In this document: positions 53,424-63,025 of the stretch, one piece after another
Layout: each line of letters starts with the position of its first letter
Numbering within the stretch: the first letter of the stretch is position 1
Translations under genes and position numbers: made by a program
Assembly (NCBI RefSeq): GCF_000403645.1
Contig: NC_021313.1
Span: forward strand, 1,383,014-1,447,013
From: Salinarchaeum sp. Harcht-Bsk1
GTDB taxonomy: Archaea; Halobacteriota; Halobacteria; Halobacteriales; Salinarchaeaceae
Reading direction: 5' to 3'
Length of the DNA stretch: 64,000 nt
Notes under the pieces: generated by a model
Told to the model about the DNA's origin: nothing
The model's input: the letters and a program-made list of their open reading frames with translations, nothing else
The model's database searches: none

Positions 53424-54554
53424 ATGACCTGGACAGTCGCCGGCATCAACTTCGCACACTTCCACATGGGCGACCAGCTCGGCAACGTCGTGGACAACCC
53501 AGACACGGAACTCGTCGCGATCTGCGACGAGGATCCCGAGCGCGCGACGCTCTCCCTGGAGACGACGGCCGAACAGTTCGACCTCGACGACGAGCAAGTC
53601 TATCGCGACCACGAGCGCTGCCTCGAGGAGAACGACGTCGACCTCGTGGTCACCTGTCCGGTGCCGACCGAGCACGCCGACTGGGTCGAGCACCTCGCCG
53701 AGTACGACGTCCACGTCCAGCTCGAGAAGCCCTTCGCCACCTCCGTGGAGGACTGCGAGCGGGCGATGGCCGCCATGGAGGACTCGGCGGGCGAACTCGC
53801 GATCAACTGGCCGCTGGCGTGGTACCCCACGCACCGGACGACGAAGCGCCTCGTCGAGGAGGGCCGCATCGGCGAGGTGATCGAGGTCCACTACTACGAT
53901 GGCAACCGCGGCGGCCAGCGGTTCACGGAGGTCGAGTACGGCGACGAGGGGGAGATGCACTTCATGGGCGACCTCGAGGGCGGCGGCCCGATCGAGAACG
54001 TCGAGCCGCGCCAGCGCGACGAGCAGGCCTGGTGGCACGACCCCGACTCCGGCGGCGGATCGCTCCACGACTACCTCGGCTACGGGACGACGTTCGGCAC
54101 CTGGTTCCGCGGCGGCGACCTGCCGATCTCGGTGACGGCGAACACCTTCGTCCCCGACCATATGGACGTCGACACCCACTGCATCGCCGTGGCGAAGTAC
54201 GAGGAAGGACTCTCGAAGTTCGAGTCCCGGTGGGGGACCTTCACTGACCCCTGGATCGACCAGCCCCAGCCGAAGTGCGGGTTCGTCCTCGTGGGCACCG
54301 AAGGAACGATCTCCTGTTACGACTACGAGGAGACCGTCCGCGTGCAGGACGAGGACCACCCCGAGGGCTACGAGGTCGAGGTCGACGACCTCGCGCCGCC
54401 CAAGCAGGGCCCGATCCAGTACATGGTCGATCGGATGGAGACCGAGGAGCCAGTCGAGTTCGGCCCGCTGCGTCCGGACCTCTGTCGCGACGCCCAGCGC
54501 ATCGCTGACGCCGCCGTCGAGAGCGCCGAGCGCGGCGAAGAAGTGTTCCTATGA
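53424..54554 (+). CDS. Gfo/Idh/MocA family oxidoreductase (second)
   Basis: A 376-residue protein. It opens TWTVAGINFAHFHMGDQLGNV, with a less typical dinucleotide loop than the classical GxGxxG, then VQLEKPFATSVEDCERAM with the catalytic Lys, GEVIEVHYYDGNRGGQ and GGGSLHDYLGYGTTFGTWF in the C-terminal domain. The unusual AGINFAHFH start suggests a divergent cofactor-binding loop. It overlaps the next oxidoreductase by 4 bases, so two related dehydrogenases are made together. Confidence 0.85.
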   Translation: MTWTVAGINFAHFHMGDQLGNVVDNPDTELVAICDEDPERATLSLETTAEQFDLDDEQVYRDHERCLEENDVDLVVTCPVPTEHADWVEHLAEYDVHVQLEKPFATSVEDCERAMAAMEDSAGELAINWPLAWYPTHRTTKRLVEEGRIGEVIEVHYYDGNRGGQRFTEVEYGDEGEMHFMGDLEGGGPIENVEPRQRDEQAWWHDPDSGGGSLHDYLGYGTTFGTWFRGGDLPISVTANTFVPDHMDVDTHCIAVAKYEEGLSKFESRWGTFTDPWIDQPQPKCGFVLVGTEGTISCYDYEETVRVQDEDHPEGYEVEVDDLAPPKQGPIQYMVDRMETEEPVEFGPLRPDLCRDAQRIADAAVESAERGEEVFL

Positions 54555-55699
54555 GCGGGGACGGGACGGAGGATGGCGCCGGAGGGGGTGACGAAGACGA
54601 CTACGGGCTCGCGGAGATCGTCGACCTCGAGGAGACGACCGCCCCGACCTACCCCTACCAGCCGCAGGACCCGGACGACTACGACCCCGGGATCGCCCTG
54701 ATCGGCACCGGCGGCATCAGCGAACAGCACCTGAAAGCCTACACCGCGGCGGGCTACGACGTCGTCGCCCTGTGCAATCGGACGGTCGAGAAGGCCGAGG
54801 ACCGCCGGGAAGAGTTCGACCTCGACGCCGACGTCTACGCCGACTACGAGGAGGTCCTCGAACTGGACGCGGTCGAGGTCGTCGACGTCACACCACACCC
54901 CGAACAGCGCGTGCCGATCGTCGAGGACGCCATTCGCGCCGGCAAGCACGTCCTGAGCCAGAAGCCGTTCGCGACCGACCTCGACGACGCCGAGCGACTC
55001 GTGGAGCTCGCCGACGAGTACGACGTCAAACTGGCAGTCAACCAGAACGGCCGGTGGGCGCCGCACTTCGCCTACCTCCGTCAGGCCGTCGCGGACGGCC
55101 TCATCGGCGACGTCCACGGCGTCGCCTGCAACGTCCACTGGGACCACAACTGGATCGGCGACACGCCCCTGGACGACGTCGAGCACATCGTGCTCTACGA
55201 CTTCGCGATCCACTGGTTCGATATGGTCACGCAACTCGTCGAGGACCCGCCCGAGCGAGTGTACGCGAACTACGAGCCCTCGCCCAGCCAGACCGCCTCG
55301 CCGCCGCTGCTCGGCAGCGCGATCGTCGAGTTCGACGGCGCGCAGGTGACGCTCGCCTTCGACGCGGACACCAAGCTCGGGCCGGAGGACCGCACCGTAG
55401 TCACCGGTGGTGAGGGCACGCTCAAGAGCGAGGGGCCGGACCTCGAGGAGCAGGAGGTGACCGTCTTCACCGAGGATGGCTACGCGACGCCGGAGCTCGA
55501 CGGCGCGTGGTTCCCCGACGGCTTCCACGGCGCGATGGCCGAGTTGCTCAGCGCGATCGAGGCGGACCGGGAGCCCACCAACAGCGGCCGGGACAACCTC
55601 GCGACGCTGGAACTGACCTTCGCGGCGGTCGCGAGCGCGGAGGACGGCGAGCCGAAGACGCCCGGCGACGTCCGCCGGCTCCCCGAGGGTGCCGGATAG
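54551..55699 (+). CDS. Gfo/Idh/MocA family oxidoreductase (third)
   Basis: A 382-residue protein with an acidic 50-residue N-terminal tail before the Rossmann fold (IALIGTGGISEQHLKAYTAAGYDVVALCNR). The catalytic motif is SQKPFATDLDDAERLV near residue 140, and the C-terminal domain has NVHWDHNWIGDTPLDDVEHIVLYDFAIHWFDMV. It starts in an ATGA overlap with the preceding oxidoreductase. Such pairs catalyse linked oxidation and reduction steps in sugar or cyclitol interconversion. Confidence 0.88.
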   Translation: MSGDGTEDGAGGGDEDDYGLAEIVDLEETTAPTYPYQPQDPDDYDPGIALIGTGGISEQHLKAYTAAGYDVVALCNRTVEKAEDRREEFDLDADVYADYEEVLELDAVEVVDVTPHPEQRVPIVEDAIRAGKHVLSQKPFATDLDDAERLVELADEYDVKLAVNQNGRWAPHFAYLRQAVADGLIGDVHGVACNVHWDHNWIGDTPLDDVEHIVLYDFAIHWFDMVTQLVEDPPERVYANYEPSPSQTASPPLLGSAIVEFDGAQVTLAFDADTKLGPEDRTVVTGGEGTLKSEGPDLEEQEVTVFTEDGYATPELDGAWFPDGFHGAMAELLSAIEADREPTNSGRDNLATLELTFAAVASAEDGEPKTPGDVRRLPEGAG

Positions 55700-56240
55700 G
55701 CTGGACGCCCGGCCGACGGTCACCGTGTCGGAGGTGCTCAGGAACGCAATCGTGGTCGGAGCGAACCGTCGGTTGACGATCCTACCTATTCGAGAAATAT
55801 TACTATTTTCAGATACGATCGATAGGCAGGCCGATGCCGATCGGCCGGATTTCGCTGCGGCGATCGGGGACGAATCGGAAGTTAGCGCCTATTAAATGCG
55901 AATAAAACCCTTGCTTCTGACGGGAGTCCGGTGCGAGACTCGCGGGCAGTGAAGAGAGGCAATATTAGTGAAATAACGTCCATTGATATGCGGATAGTCC
56001 AGACAGAACAGGAGAAGTGACGGCAAACAGTGCGCTAAAGACCGAAAATTTCCACCAATTTATGAACTATCGATGTGAGCCCCAGAATAGTTACTGCGAA
56101 TCGTTAGATCTCGAAATACATAAGCAAATAGTTATTCCATGTCCGCCAGGTTCGTCGGTTCGCGGAGGATCGTCGGTAGCGCTTCCACGGTCGTACGGGT
56201 CTCGGCCCGTGGACGGACGTGATCGGACGGCGCAATCGTC
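55700..56240. other. 541-base AT-rich intergenic region
   Basis: No gene is supported; the short frames present lack motifs. Base composition between about 55780 and 56130 is well below the surrounding genes, with several TATA-like strings (CTATTAAATGCG and AATAAAA near 55888-55910). The right side is the 3' side of the broken DUF5518 gene. It may be a remnant of inserted DNA. Confidence 0.45.
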
Positions 56241-57002
56241 TCAGGGCGTCTGGTCCGACTCGTTCGCCGAGGACCCGCCATTCCGCTCCCGGTCGGCGAG
56301 TTTGCCGCCGAGGAAGCCGCCGATGGCGCCAAGCCCGGCGCCGACCGTCGCGAGGAGCGCCAGCGACAGGAGCAACGCTGCGCCGACGACGAGCGCGAGT
56401 GCGCCCTCGCCGACCTCGAGGAGCCCGGCAACGATGCCGGCCAAGACGAAGACCAGGAGTGCGAGCAGCGGCGCAACCGACAGGAACCCGGAGAACGCGC
56501 CGACGCCGACGACGCGTTCGGAGCTCCCCGACTCGAGGTAGCCCGCGACGATCCCGCCCAGCGCCTGGGAGAAGGGGACGAAGGAGAGGACGATCGCGAG
56601 GATCGCGCCCAGCAGTGCGTTCGCACCGAAGTTGCTCACCTGCTCGCCTGCGGCGGCCCGGCTGTGGGTACGACGACGGACGGCGACGTACGCGAACCCG
56701 AGCACGAACAGGATCGCGCCGATGGCGATCAGTCCGACGGCTGTCCAGGTCGCGAGCGCCTGGGTCACGTCGACGAGTTCGGCGTTCGAGAGCACGTCGG
56801 ACTGGATCTCCTCGTCGGCGACGGCCTACCGGATCTCCGAGCGATCGATCGCGAAGAACAACGCCGAACCGGCGAGCGCGCTCGCGAGGCCGACGAGGAC
56901 GAGGAGGGCGCCGAGGACCCAGTCGACGACCTCGGGGACCGGTCGGAGGGCGGTTCGGTCGGCGTCGAACGACCCGCTCTCCGTGGTTGGTGTGGATACC
57001 AT
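56241..57002 (-). pseudogene. DUF5518 family membrane protein interrupted by one in-frame TAG
   Basis: Read from the ATG at 57002 the frame gives 58 residues (ending AIDRSEIR), a TAG at 56828-56826, and then continues in the same frame for the rest of the protein, matching the intact neighbour (57150-57905) along its length. At the stop the neighbour has IREALVD; here it is IR-stop-AVAD, so one base (GAG to TAG) explains it. The read-through product would be 253 residues against 251 in the paralogue, with four membrane segments. Re-initiation at the GTG at 56795 could yield the C-terminal 184 residues. A recent nonsense mutation is the simplest view. Confidence 0.85.
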
Positions 57003-57149
57003 AGCAGGTACAGATACGTCTGCTGGAGGCTTGAATCTGCCTTTTACCCGTGCTGTAAGGACCAGAGAACTGGCGATTACCCCGCAAGCGCGTGCGACCG
57101 TCGGACCGGCGCGAGGCGGGAGCGACGCGTCGGCGCGCTGGGATCCGGC

Positions 57150-57905
57150 TCAGGTCGTCGTTCCGGGCTCGCTCACCTCGCGGCGGGTGCCGGTGCCGCG
57201 GAGCTTGCCGCCGAGCCAGCCCCCGATGGCGCCGAGGGCGGCGCTGAGCGTCGCCACGATCGCGAGCGACAACAGGAGTCCTGCGCTCGCGGCGAGCGCG
57301 AGGCCCGCCTCGCCGATGTCCAGCAGGCCGATCACGCCGCCGACGAGCACGAAGATCGACACGAACAACAGTGGGACCACGGTCAGGAACCCCGAGAGCG
57401 CGCCGGCGCTGACGTCACGCGGCGACGTCGCGCGCTCGAGGTAGCCGGCGACGATGCCGCCGAGCACCTGCGAGAACGGGACGAAGGAGAGCACGACGGC
57501 GACGATCGCGCCGAGAAGCGCGTTCGCGCCGTAGCTGCTGACTGCTTCGCCCGCCTTGGCCCTGCGCCGTGCTCGGCCACGCCGGAACACGTAGCCCAGG
57601 CCGACGAGCACGACGAGCACGCCGAAGACGATCAGGCCGACGCTCGACCACGTCCCGGTCGTCGCCGACACGTCGACGAGTTCCTGGAGCGTGAGGGGAT
57701 CCGGATCGGTCTCGGCGTCGACGAGCGCCTCGCGGATCTCCGAGCGGTCGATCACGGTGAACAGCGCTCCGCCGCCGAGTGTGAACGCGAAGCCCACGAT
57801 GATCAGCAGTGCGCCGACCAGCCAGTCGACGACCGCCGGAACGGGGCGGACGGACGTGCGGTCCACCTCGTGGGACTCGCTCTCCGTTGACGATGTGGAG
57901 GACAT
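57150..57905 (-). CDS. DUF5518 family membrane protein
   Basis: A 251-residue protein with four to five hydrophobic segments (VVDWLVGALLIIVGFAFTLGGG; WSSVGLIVFGVLVVLVGLGYVF; ALLGAIVAVVLSFVPFSQVLGGIVAGYL; VVPLLFVSIFVLVGGVIGLL; and a Gly/Ala/Leu-rich last one). GIVAGYL and ALGAIGGWLGGKL are typical of the haloarchaeal DUF5518 family. It is a tandem paralogue of the broken copy downstream. Function unknown. Confidence 0.8.
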   Translation of the reverse strand: MSSTSSTESESHEVDRTSVRPVPAVVDWLVGALLIIVGFAFTLGGGALFTVIDRSEIREALVDAETDPDPLTLQELVDVSATTGTWSSVGLIVFGVLVVLVGLGYVFRRGRARRRAKAGEAVSSYGANALLGAIVAVVLSFVPFSQVLGGIVAGYLERATSPRDVSAGALSGFLTVVPLLFVSIFVLVGGVIGLLDIGEAGLALAASAGLLLSLAIVATLSAALGAIGGWLGGKLRGTGTRREVSEPGTTT

Positions 57906-58173
57906 TGCGTGTTACTCTATGACACAGAAACGTTTGAACCTGCCTTCGGAGGGCGATTTCTGGACAGGAATCCGGTGACGAACCGGCGACGAGCGAGCGG
58001 CGACGCCGACGCTCCAGGCAATTGGGCGGTTCGCCACTGGCCGGGCCGTGGGCAGCGAGTGGCGACCAGCGACGCGGACAGCTCGGAGCCCCGTCGTGAC
58101 GCGCGTCGGCGTCCGAACCCGTCGGTGACGCTCACCCGACGGAATCTTACGTTCGGCGAAAAATCCTCGAACG

Positions 58174-58827
58174 ATGACCGACTTCCCAACCGACGGCGTG
58201 GTGTACCTGGTCACGCAGGCCGACGCCTCGGCCGGCCGCTCGACGGTCGAGATCGTCGAGGCCGCGATCGAGGGCGGCGTCGACGTCGTCCAGTTGCGCG
58301 AGAAGGACAGTCCCGCGAGCGACCGGTACGAACTCGGACGGGAGCTCCGCGAGCTGACCGCCGACGCCGGCGTCCCGCTGATCGTCAACGACCGCATCGA
58401 CCTCGCGAGTGCGATCGACGCCGACGGCGTGCACCTCGGCGACGAGGACCTGCCGATCGCCGTCGCCCGCGAGCAGCTCGGCCCCGACGTGATCGTCGGC
58501 CGCTCGGTCGCGACGCCCGAGGCAGCCGTCGCCGCCGAGGAGGCGGGCGCGGACTACCTCGGCGTCGGCGCGATCTACCCGACGGACTCGAAGGAGAAGC
58601 CGCCCGAGGAGTCCGATCTCGGGGCCGAAGGGATCGCCGCGGTGCGCGAGGCGGTGTCGATTCCGATCGTCGGCATCGGCGGGGTCACCTCCGACAACGC
58701 CGCGGACGTGACCGCCGCTGGCGCGGCGGGCGTCGCGGTGATCACGGCGATCACGCAGGCCGACGACCCGGCGGCCGCGACGCGTGACCTCGGCGACGCC
58801 GTCGCCCAGGGGGTGCGTGCCCGATGA
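58174..58827 (+). CDS. thiE: thiamine-phosphate synthase ThiE
   Basis: A 217-residue TIM-barrel enzyme that joins the pyrimidine diphosphate and thiazole phosphate to make thiamine phosphate. Motifs: VVQLREKDSPASDRYELGREL, LIVNDRIDLASAIDADGVHLGDEDLP, IVGRSV, GADYLGVGAIYPTDSKE and GIGGVTSDNAADVTAAGAAGVAVI. Length is normal. TATA-like ATCTTACG is about 23-31 bases upstream. It overlaps thiM by 4 bases. Confidence 0.95.
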   Translation: MTDFPTDGVVYLVTQADASAGRSTVEIVEAAIEGGVDVVQLREKDSPASDRYELGRELRELTADAGVPLIVNDRIDLASAIDADGVHLGDEDLPIAVAREQLGPDVIVGRSVATPEAAVAAEEAGADYLGVGAIYPTDSKEKPPEESDLGAEGIAAVREAVSIPIVGIGGVTSDNAADVTAAGAAGVAVITAITQADDPAAATRDLGDAVAQGVRAR

Positions 58828-59702
58828 GCGACGACCGCCTCGTCGCCGACGGTGGGACGGACGCCTCCCCCTTCGACGGCGAGGTCACGCTCCCGTCGGC
58901 GCTCGACGCGATCGCCGAGCAGCCCCCGCTGGTCCACTGCATCACCAACGACGTCACCGTCAACGACGTCGCGAACGTCACCCTGCACTGGGGCGCCCTC
59001 CCCGTCATGGCGGTCGATCCGCGAGAGGTCGAGACGATGGCCGGCGCAGCGGCCGGCCTCTACCTCAACATGGGGACCGTCGACGAGGACGAAGAGGAGA
59101 TGATCGCCGCCGGGCAGGCCGCCAACGAGGCCGGCACGCCCGTCGCGTTCGATCCCGTCGGCGTCGGCGCGACGCCGACCCGCGACGAGGTCGCGGCGGA
59201 GATCCTCGAACAGGTCGACGTCTCGATCGTCAAGGGCAACTACGGCGAGGTCACCGCGCTCGCCGGCGAGGACGCCGAGGTCCAGGGCGTCGAGTCCGTC
59301 GGCGAGTACGCCGAGATCGCCGAGACAGCGATGTCCCTCGCGGCGGACACCGACGCCGTGGTCGTCGCCTCCGGCGAGGTCGACGTGGTCGCAGACGCCG
59401 ACGCTGCTTACGAGGTCGAGTCGGGGGACCCGATGATGGGCCGCTTCGTCGGCACCGGCTGCATGCTCGGCGTCACCGAAGCCGTCTTCGCCGGCGCGCT
59501 CGGCGAGGACCGCGCTCTCGAGGCCGCCCTCGCAGGCACGGCCGCCTTCGGCGTCGCCGGCGAAGACGCGGCCGAGGAGGGCGACTGGAACGGCCCCGCG
59601 AGCTACCGGACCGCGTTCCACGACGCCGTCGCAGCGATGACGGCCGACGGCCTCGACGCGGGCGAACTCGACGCCCGGGTCGACCTGGCGGCGGAGCGGT
59701 AG
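58824..59702 (+). CDS. thiM: hydroxyethylthiazole kinase ThiM
   Basis: A 292-residue ribokinase-like salvage enzyme phosphorylating hydroxyethylthiazole for ThiE. Motifs: PPLVHCITNDVTVNDVANVTLHWGALPVMA, GAAAGLYLNMGTV, FDPVGVGATPTRD, VKGNYGEVTALAG and GRFVGTGCMLG with the catalytic Cys/anion hole region. It overlaps thiE, so salvage and coupling are co-produced. Confidence 0.95.
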   Translation: MSDDRLVADGGTDASPFDGEVTLPSALDAIAEQPPLVHCITNDVTVNDVANVTLHWGALPVMAVDPREVETMAGAAAGLYLNMGTVDEDEEEMIAAGQAANEAGTPVAFDPVGVGATPTRDEVAAEILEQVDVSIVKGNYGEVTALAGEDAEVQGVESVGEYAEIAETAMSLAADTDAVVVASGEVDVVADADAAYEVESGDPMMGRFVGTGCMLGVTEAVFAGALGEDRALEAALAGTAAFGVAGEDAAEEGDWNGPASYRTAFHDAVAAMTADGLDAGELDARVDLAAER

Positions 59703-59846
59703 GCCCTGACCGCGGCCCGGCAGCTATCCGGCCGTTGCCGACGTGCGCGCCGCTCGCGGCAGCCGATCCGGTTCGGGCCAGCGATCCTGGCTGGCCAGGG
59801 CCACCGCGAGCGAAACGACTACCTCCCGCCGAGCGCGAGCGTGTGT

Positions 59847-61112
59847 ATGGCAGACATGGATGCGCTCGGGGCGGAGTACGCGCCGAAAGTCGCGGCGAAC
59901 CTCGAGGACTCGATCCTGGACTTCTGGTACCCCCGCTGCATCGACGAGGAGCACGGCGGCTACATCACCAGCTACGACGCCGACGGCGAGTTCGCCGGCA
60001 CGTCCGAGAAGCAGATCGTCACGCAGGCCCGCTTCGTCTGGTTCTTCGCCCGACTCGATCGGGAGGGCCACGGCGACTATCGCGAAGCCGCCGAGCAGGG
60101 CCTCGAGTTCCTCATCGAGGAGATGTGGGACGACGAGCACGGCGGGTTCTACTGGCAGGTCGAGCGCGACGGCACGGTCACCAAGCCGAACAAGCACATG
60201 TACGGCCAGTCGTTCGGGCTGTACGCGCTCTCGGAGTTCGACCGCGCCTTCGACAGTGGCCTCTCCACGGGCGGGAATCAGGCACGCGAGTACGCCGAGC
60301 GCCTCGTCGCACTGTTCGACGAGGAGGCGCACGACGACGAGAACGGCGGCTACGTCGAGTACTTCGAGCCCGACTGGACGCCGATCCTCGAGGGGCGGAC
60401 CTACCTCGACGGCATCGAGCCCGACTGGTCGACGAAGGAGTCCGACGACGAGGAACTCGACGCCTCGTTCAAGCTGATGAACACCCACATTCACCTGCTG
60501 GAGTCCGTTACGGAGTACCACCGGGCGACGGGGGCCGGCCGCGATCAGCTCGAGGAGCTGTTGCACATCTGTACGAACACCGTCCTTCGCAAGGACGTGG
60601 GCGCCTGCACCGACAAGTACGCGCCCGACTGGACACCCCAGCTCGGCGACCTCGCGCTGGCCTCCTACGGCCACGACCTCGAGAGCGTCTGGCTCGTCAT
60701 GGACGCCGTCGAGGCGCTCGGGCTCTCCCAGGAGCTCTTCGAGGACTTCTACGAAACGCTCTGGGACTACTCCCTGGAGTACGGCTACGACGACGAACAC
60801 GGGGGCTTCTACTTCTTCGGCCCGATCGGGGAGCCCGCGACCAACCGCGTGAAGGCGTGGTGGGTCCAGGCCGAGGTCCTGACGAGCGCGCTGCGAATGT
60901 TCGACCTGACCGGGGAGGAGCGCTACGCCGAGGTGTTTGAGGAGACCTGGGACTTCCTCGAGTCCTACCAGTTCGACGACGAGGTCGGCGAGTGGCACTC
61001 CGGGGTTACCGACGACCTCGAGCCGGTCGGCCGGAAGGGCGCGCTCTACAAGGGCGCCTACCACAACGGCCGCGCAATGATCGAGTGTCTCGACGCGCTG
61101 GGCGGGACGTAA
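59847..61112 (+). CDS. AGE-family (N-acylglucosamine 2-epimerase / mannose isomerase-like) protein
   Basis: A 421-residue (alpha/alpha)6-barrel. Characteristic text: FWYPRCIDEEHGGYITSYDADGEF, KQIVTQARFVWFFARLDREG, DEHGGFYWQVERDG, NKHMYGQSFGLYALSEF, KLMNTHIHLLESVTEYHRATG, YDDEHGGFYFFGPIGEP and KAWWVQAEVLTSAL, including the conserved His and Arg of the active site. It may interconvert sugars such as mannose/fructose or cellobiose-type disaccharides. The ATG at 59847 is preferred to the GTG two codons earlier. It continues the sugar theme but is not obviously in an operon. Confidence 0.87.
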   Translation: MADMDALGAEYAPKVAANLEDSILDFWYPRCIDEEHGGYITSYDADGEFAGTSEKQIVTQARFVWFFARLDREGHGDYREAAEQGLEFLIEEMWDDEHGGFYWQVERDGTVTKPNKHMYGQSFGLYALSEFDRAFDSGLSTGGNQAREYAERLVALFDEEAHDDENGGYVEYFEPDWTPILEGRTYLDGIEPDWSTKESDDEELDASFKLMNTHIHLLESVTEYHRATGAGRDQLEELLHICTNTVLRKDVGACTDKYAPDWTPQLGDLALASYGHDLESVWLVMDAVEALGLSQELFEDFYETLWDYSLEYGYDDEHGGFYFFGPIGEPATNRVKAWWVQAEVLTSALRMFDLTGEERYAEVFEETWDFLESYQFDDEVGEWHSGVTDDLEPVGRKGALYKGAYHNGRAMIECLDALGGT

Positions 61113-61331
61113 CCCGGAGCGACCGACCTGGGAAACGCTCGGGGCGTGTGAATAGTTCACATTATATCTGCACTCGCTGCCGACGCTGAAACTACGACCG
61201 GACTCGTCGAACGTTGGCCAAAACACCGAATAGAGCCGCTCATTCCTCGTATTTTCCTACCGTTGCCAATGGCCACAACACTTTACTCACGGCTTTTCGT
61301 TAGGAAGTACCACGCAGTCTGGAGTCCCACG

Positions 61332-61922
61332 ATGGCACCTGGCACACGAGCACACGTCCTGATCGTCGAGGACCGGCCGGAGATCGCCCGGCTCTACGAG
61401 AGCTGGCTCTCCGAGGACTACGACGTCTCCGTGTCCCACGACGGCGACGACGCGGTCGACACCTTCGACCAGAGCGTCGACGTCGTCGTCCTCGACCGGC
61501 GGCTCCCCGGCCGCCCCGGTGACGAAGTGCTCCAGGCTATCCGCGACGTGAGCGACTGCAGCGTCGCGATGGCGACCGCCGTCGAGCCGGACTTCGACAT
61601 CCTCGAGATGGGGTTCGACGAGTACGTCGTGAAGCCGCTCACCCGTGGTGAACTCATCGGGACCATCGAGCGGCTCCTCGCCCGCGACAACTACGCGGAC
61701 TCCCTCCAGCGGTACTTCGCGCTCGTGGCCAAGCGATCCGTCCTCGAAGAGCACAAGTCAAGCGCCGAACTCGACGACGACCGCTATCGGGAGTTCTCCG
61801 AGCAGATCGACGACCTCGAGGCCGACCTCGAACACTGCGTCGACCGGTTCGAACACCGCGACTTCGAGGCGCTGTTCCGCTCGCTCGATGACACCGAGGA
61901 AGCTGACCCCATCCTCGAGTGA
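61332..61922 (+). CDS. response regulator with HalX domain
   Basis: A 196-residue protein. The receiver domain has acidic VED at 12-14, the phosphoacceptor Asp55 (VVVLDRRLPGRPGDE), Ala in MATAVEP and Lys in YVVKPLTRGEL. The C-terminal 70 residues (LLARDNYADSLQRYFALVAKRSVLEEHKSS...) form the HalX helical domain typical of haloarchaeal regulators, whose partner is unknown. There is no DNA-binding domain. The ATG at 61332 begins just before the receiver; the longer frame is in unconserved text. Confidence 0.88.
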   Translation: MAPGTRAHVLIVEDRPEIARLYESWLSEDYDVSVSHDGDDAVDTFDQSVDVVVLDRRLPGRPGDEVLQAIRDVSDCSVAMATAVEPDFDILEMGFDEYVVKPLTRGELIGTIERLLARDNYADSLQRYFALVAKRSVLEEHKSSAELDDDRYREFSEQIDDLEADLEHCVDRFEHRDFEALFRSLDDTEEADPILE

Positions 61923-61942
61923 GGCGGCTGCCGGTACGCTGT

Positions 61943-62998
61943 TCAGCGGTAGGTGCTCGCGAGGTGGAACGGCTCGCGGGCGATCGTCTCGCGGAGGTCC
62001 GAGAGTCCAGCCGGACTCGTACCGTTTGCAGCGTGGACCACGGCGAGGACCTCCTGCCGGGACACTTTCACACCACCGTCCGTGAGCGCGTCCTTCGGCC
62101 GATCGCGCAGTTCCCGGAGCGTCCCCACACTCAGGAGATAGGGGATCGACCAGGCAGCGATCGTGTTGCCGAAGGCCATCGGGGCGGTTTCGAGGTAGGA
62201 CTGTGCGTCGTCGAGGAACGTCTGGGCGAACGCTGCCGTCCGGTCGACGACCGTGGCGACCGCGTCCCGATTGTCGGGATCGAGGACGGCATCCTGCTCG
62301 ACGCCAGCAGCGTCGAGCCACTCCGCGGGGAGGTAGACGTTGTTCTCTTCGTGGAAGTCGGCGTAGACGTCCTTCGAGACGTTCACGAGCTGCAGGAGGA
62401 GCCCGAAGGCGCCGGCAGTGTCGTAGAGCTGCCGTGATCTGTCCTGGCCGACGTCGCCCCGGGTGAGGAGGTTCGTAATGAGGGTCCCGACCGTTCCAGC
62501 GGCGTAGTGACAGTAGGACTCGAGTTCGGCGCGGTCGGCGATCCGGAGCCCGCCCGCGTCTTCGTAGCGCTCGATGAACTGCCCCATCCCGGTGACCATC
62601 TCCCGGACCGGCGGCACGACGGCGCAGCGGACGGCTTCGGGGCGTTCCTCGAACGTCGCCCACACGGTCGGGACGTTCGCCACGACCGACCAGTCCGCAT
62701 TCCGCTCGGCCGGCGACGGGAGCCACTCGTCGACCTCCGAGCGAAACTGCGCCATCGTGACGTCCGTGTCGGACGAGAGCGCGGCGTCGTAGCGATCCAG
62801 CAGCGCGACCTGTTCGGCCGGCGGAAGGTGGCTGGCGTCCTCGATCGTGTCGGCGACGCGACAGAGGAGGTAGCCCAGGCAGATCTGGGAGGACATCGGT
62901 TCCTCGAGCACGTCGACGGTGAGTGCGAACGTTCGAGAGACGTCCTGGACGGCGTCGTGACACCACTCGAGGTCCGACGAGGGCAGTCGGGCAGTCAC
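61943..62998 (-). CDS. squalene/phytoene synthase family protein (probable farnesyl-diphosphate farnesyltransferase)
   Basis: A 351-residue all-alpha prenyl synthase. The first Asp-rich motif is ADTIED at 49-54, and the second is in SKDVYADFHEENNVYLP near residue 200; both bind magnesium diphosphate. The N-terminal WCHDAVQDVSRTFALTVDVLEEP is typical of haloarchaeal squalene synthases, which feed squalene and related isoprenoid lipids. Both possible starts (62998 and 63025) are GTG; the inner one is taken because the conserved text begins there. Phytoene synthase is the alternative reading, less likely from the N-terminal pattern. Confidence 0.85.
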   Translation of the reverse strand: MTARLPSSDLEWCHDAVQDVSRTFALTVDVLEEPMSSQICLGYLLCRVADTIEDASHLPPAEQVALLDRYDAALSSDTDVTMAQFRSEVDEWLPSPAERNADWSVVANVPTVWATFEERPEAVRCAVVPPVREMVTGMGQFIERYEDAGGLRIADRAELESYCHYAAGTVGTLITNLLTRGDVGQDRSRQLYDTAGAFGLLLQLVNVSKDVYADFHEENNVYLPAEWLDAAGVEQDAVLDPDNRDAVATVVDRTAAFAQTFLDDAQSYLETAPMAFGNTIAAWSIPYLLSVGTLRELRDRPKDALTDGGVKVSRQEVLAVVHAANGTSPAGLSDLRETIAREPFHLASTYR

Positions 62999-63025
62999 GC
63001 GTTCGGCCCCCACTCGATCGTCCAC

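Noticed and set aside
55689-55895. A 68-codon plus-strand frame after the third oxidoreductase
   Set aside because: Overlaps the preceding gene's end, enters the AT-rich gap, and has no motif or promoter; judged a chance frame.
56826-56828. TAG as a pyrrolysine codon in the DUF5518 gene
   Set aside because: The paralogue has Glu at this place, a single base change explains it, and no pyrrolysine machinery is visible; a nonsense mutation is simpler.
57906-58173. TPP riboswitch before thiE
   Set aside because: No conserved CUGAGA or ACCUG-type cores were found, and the ATG is preceded by a TATA box at leaderless spacing.
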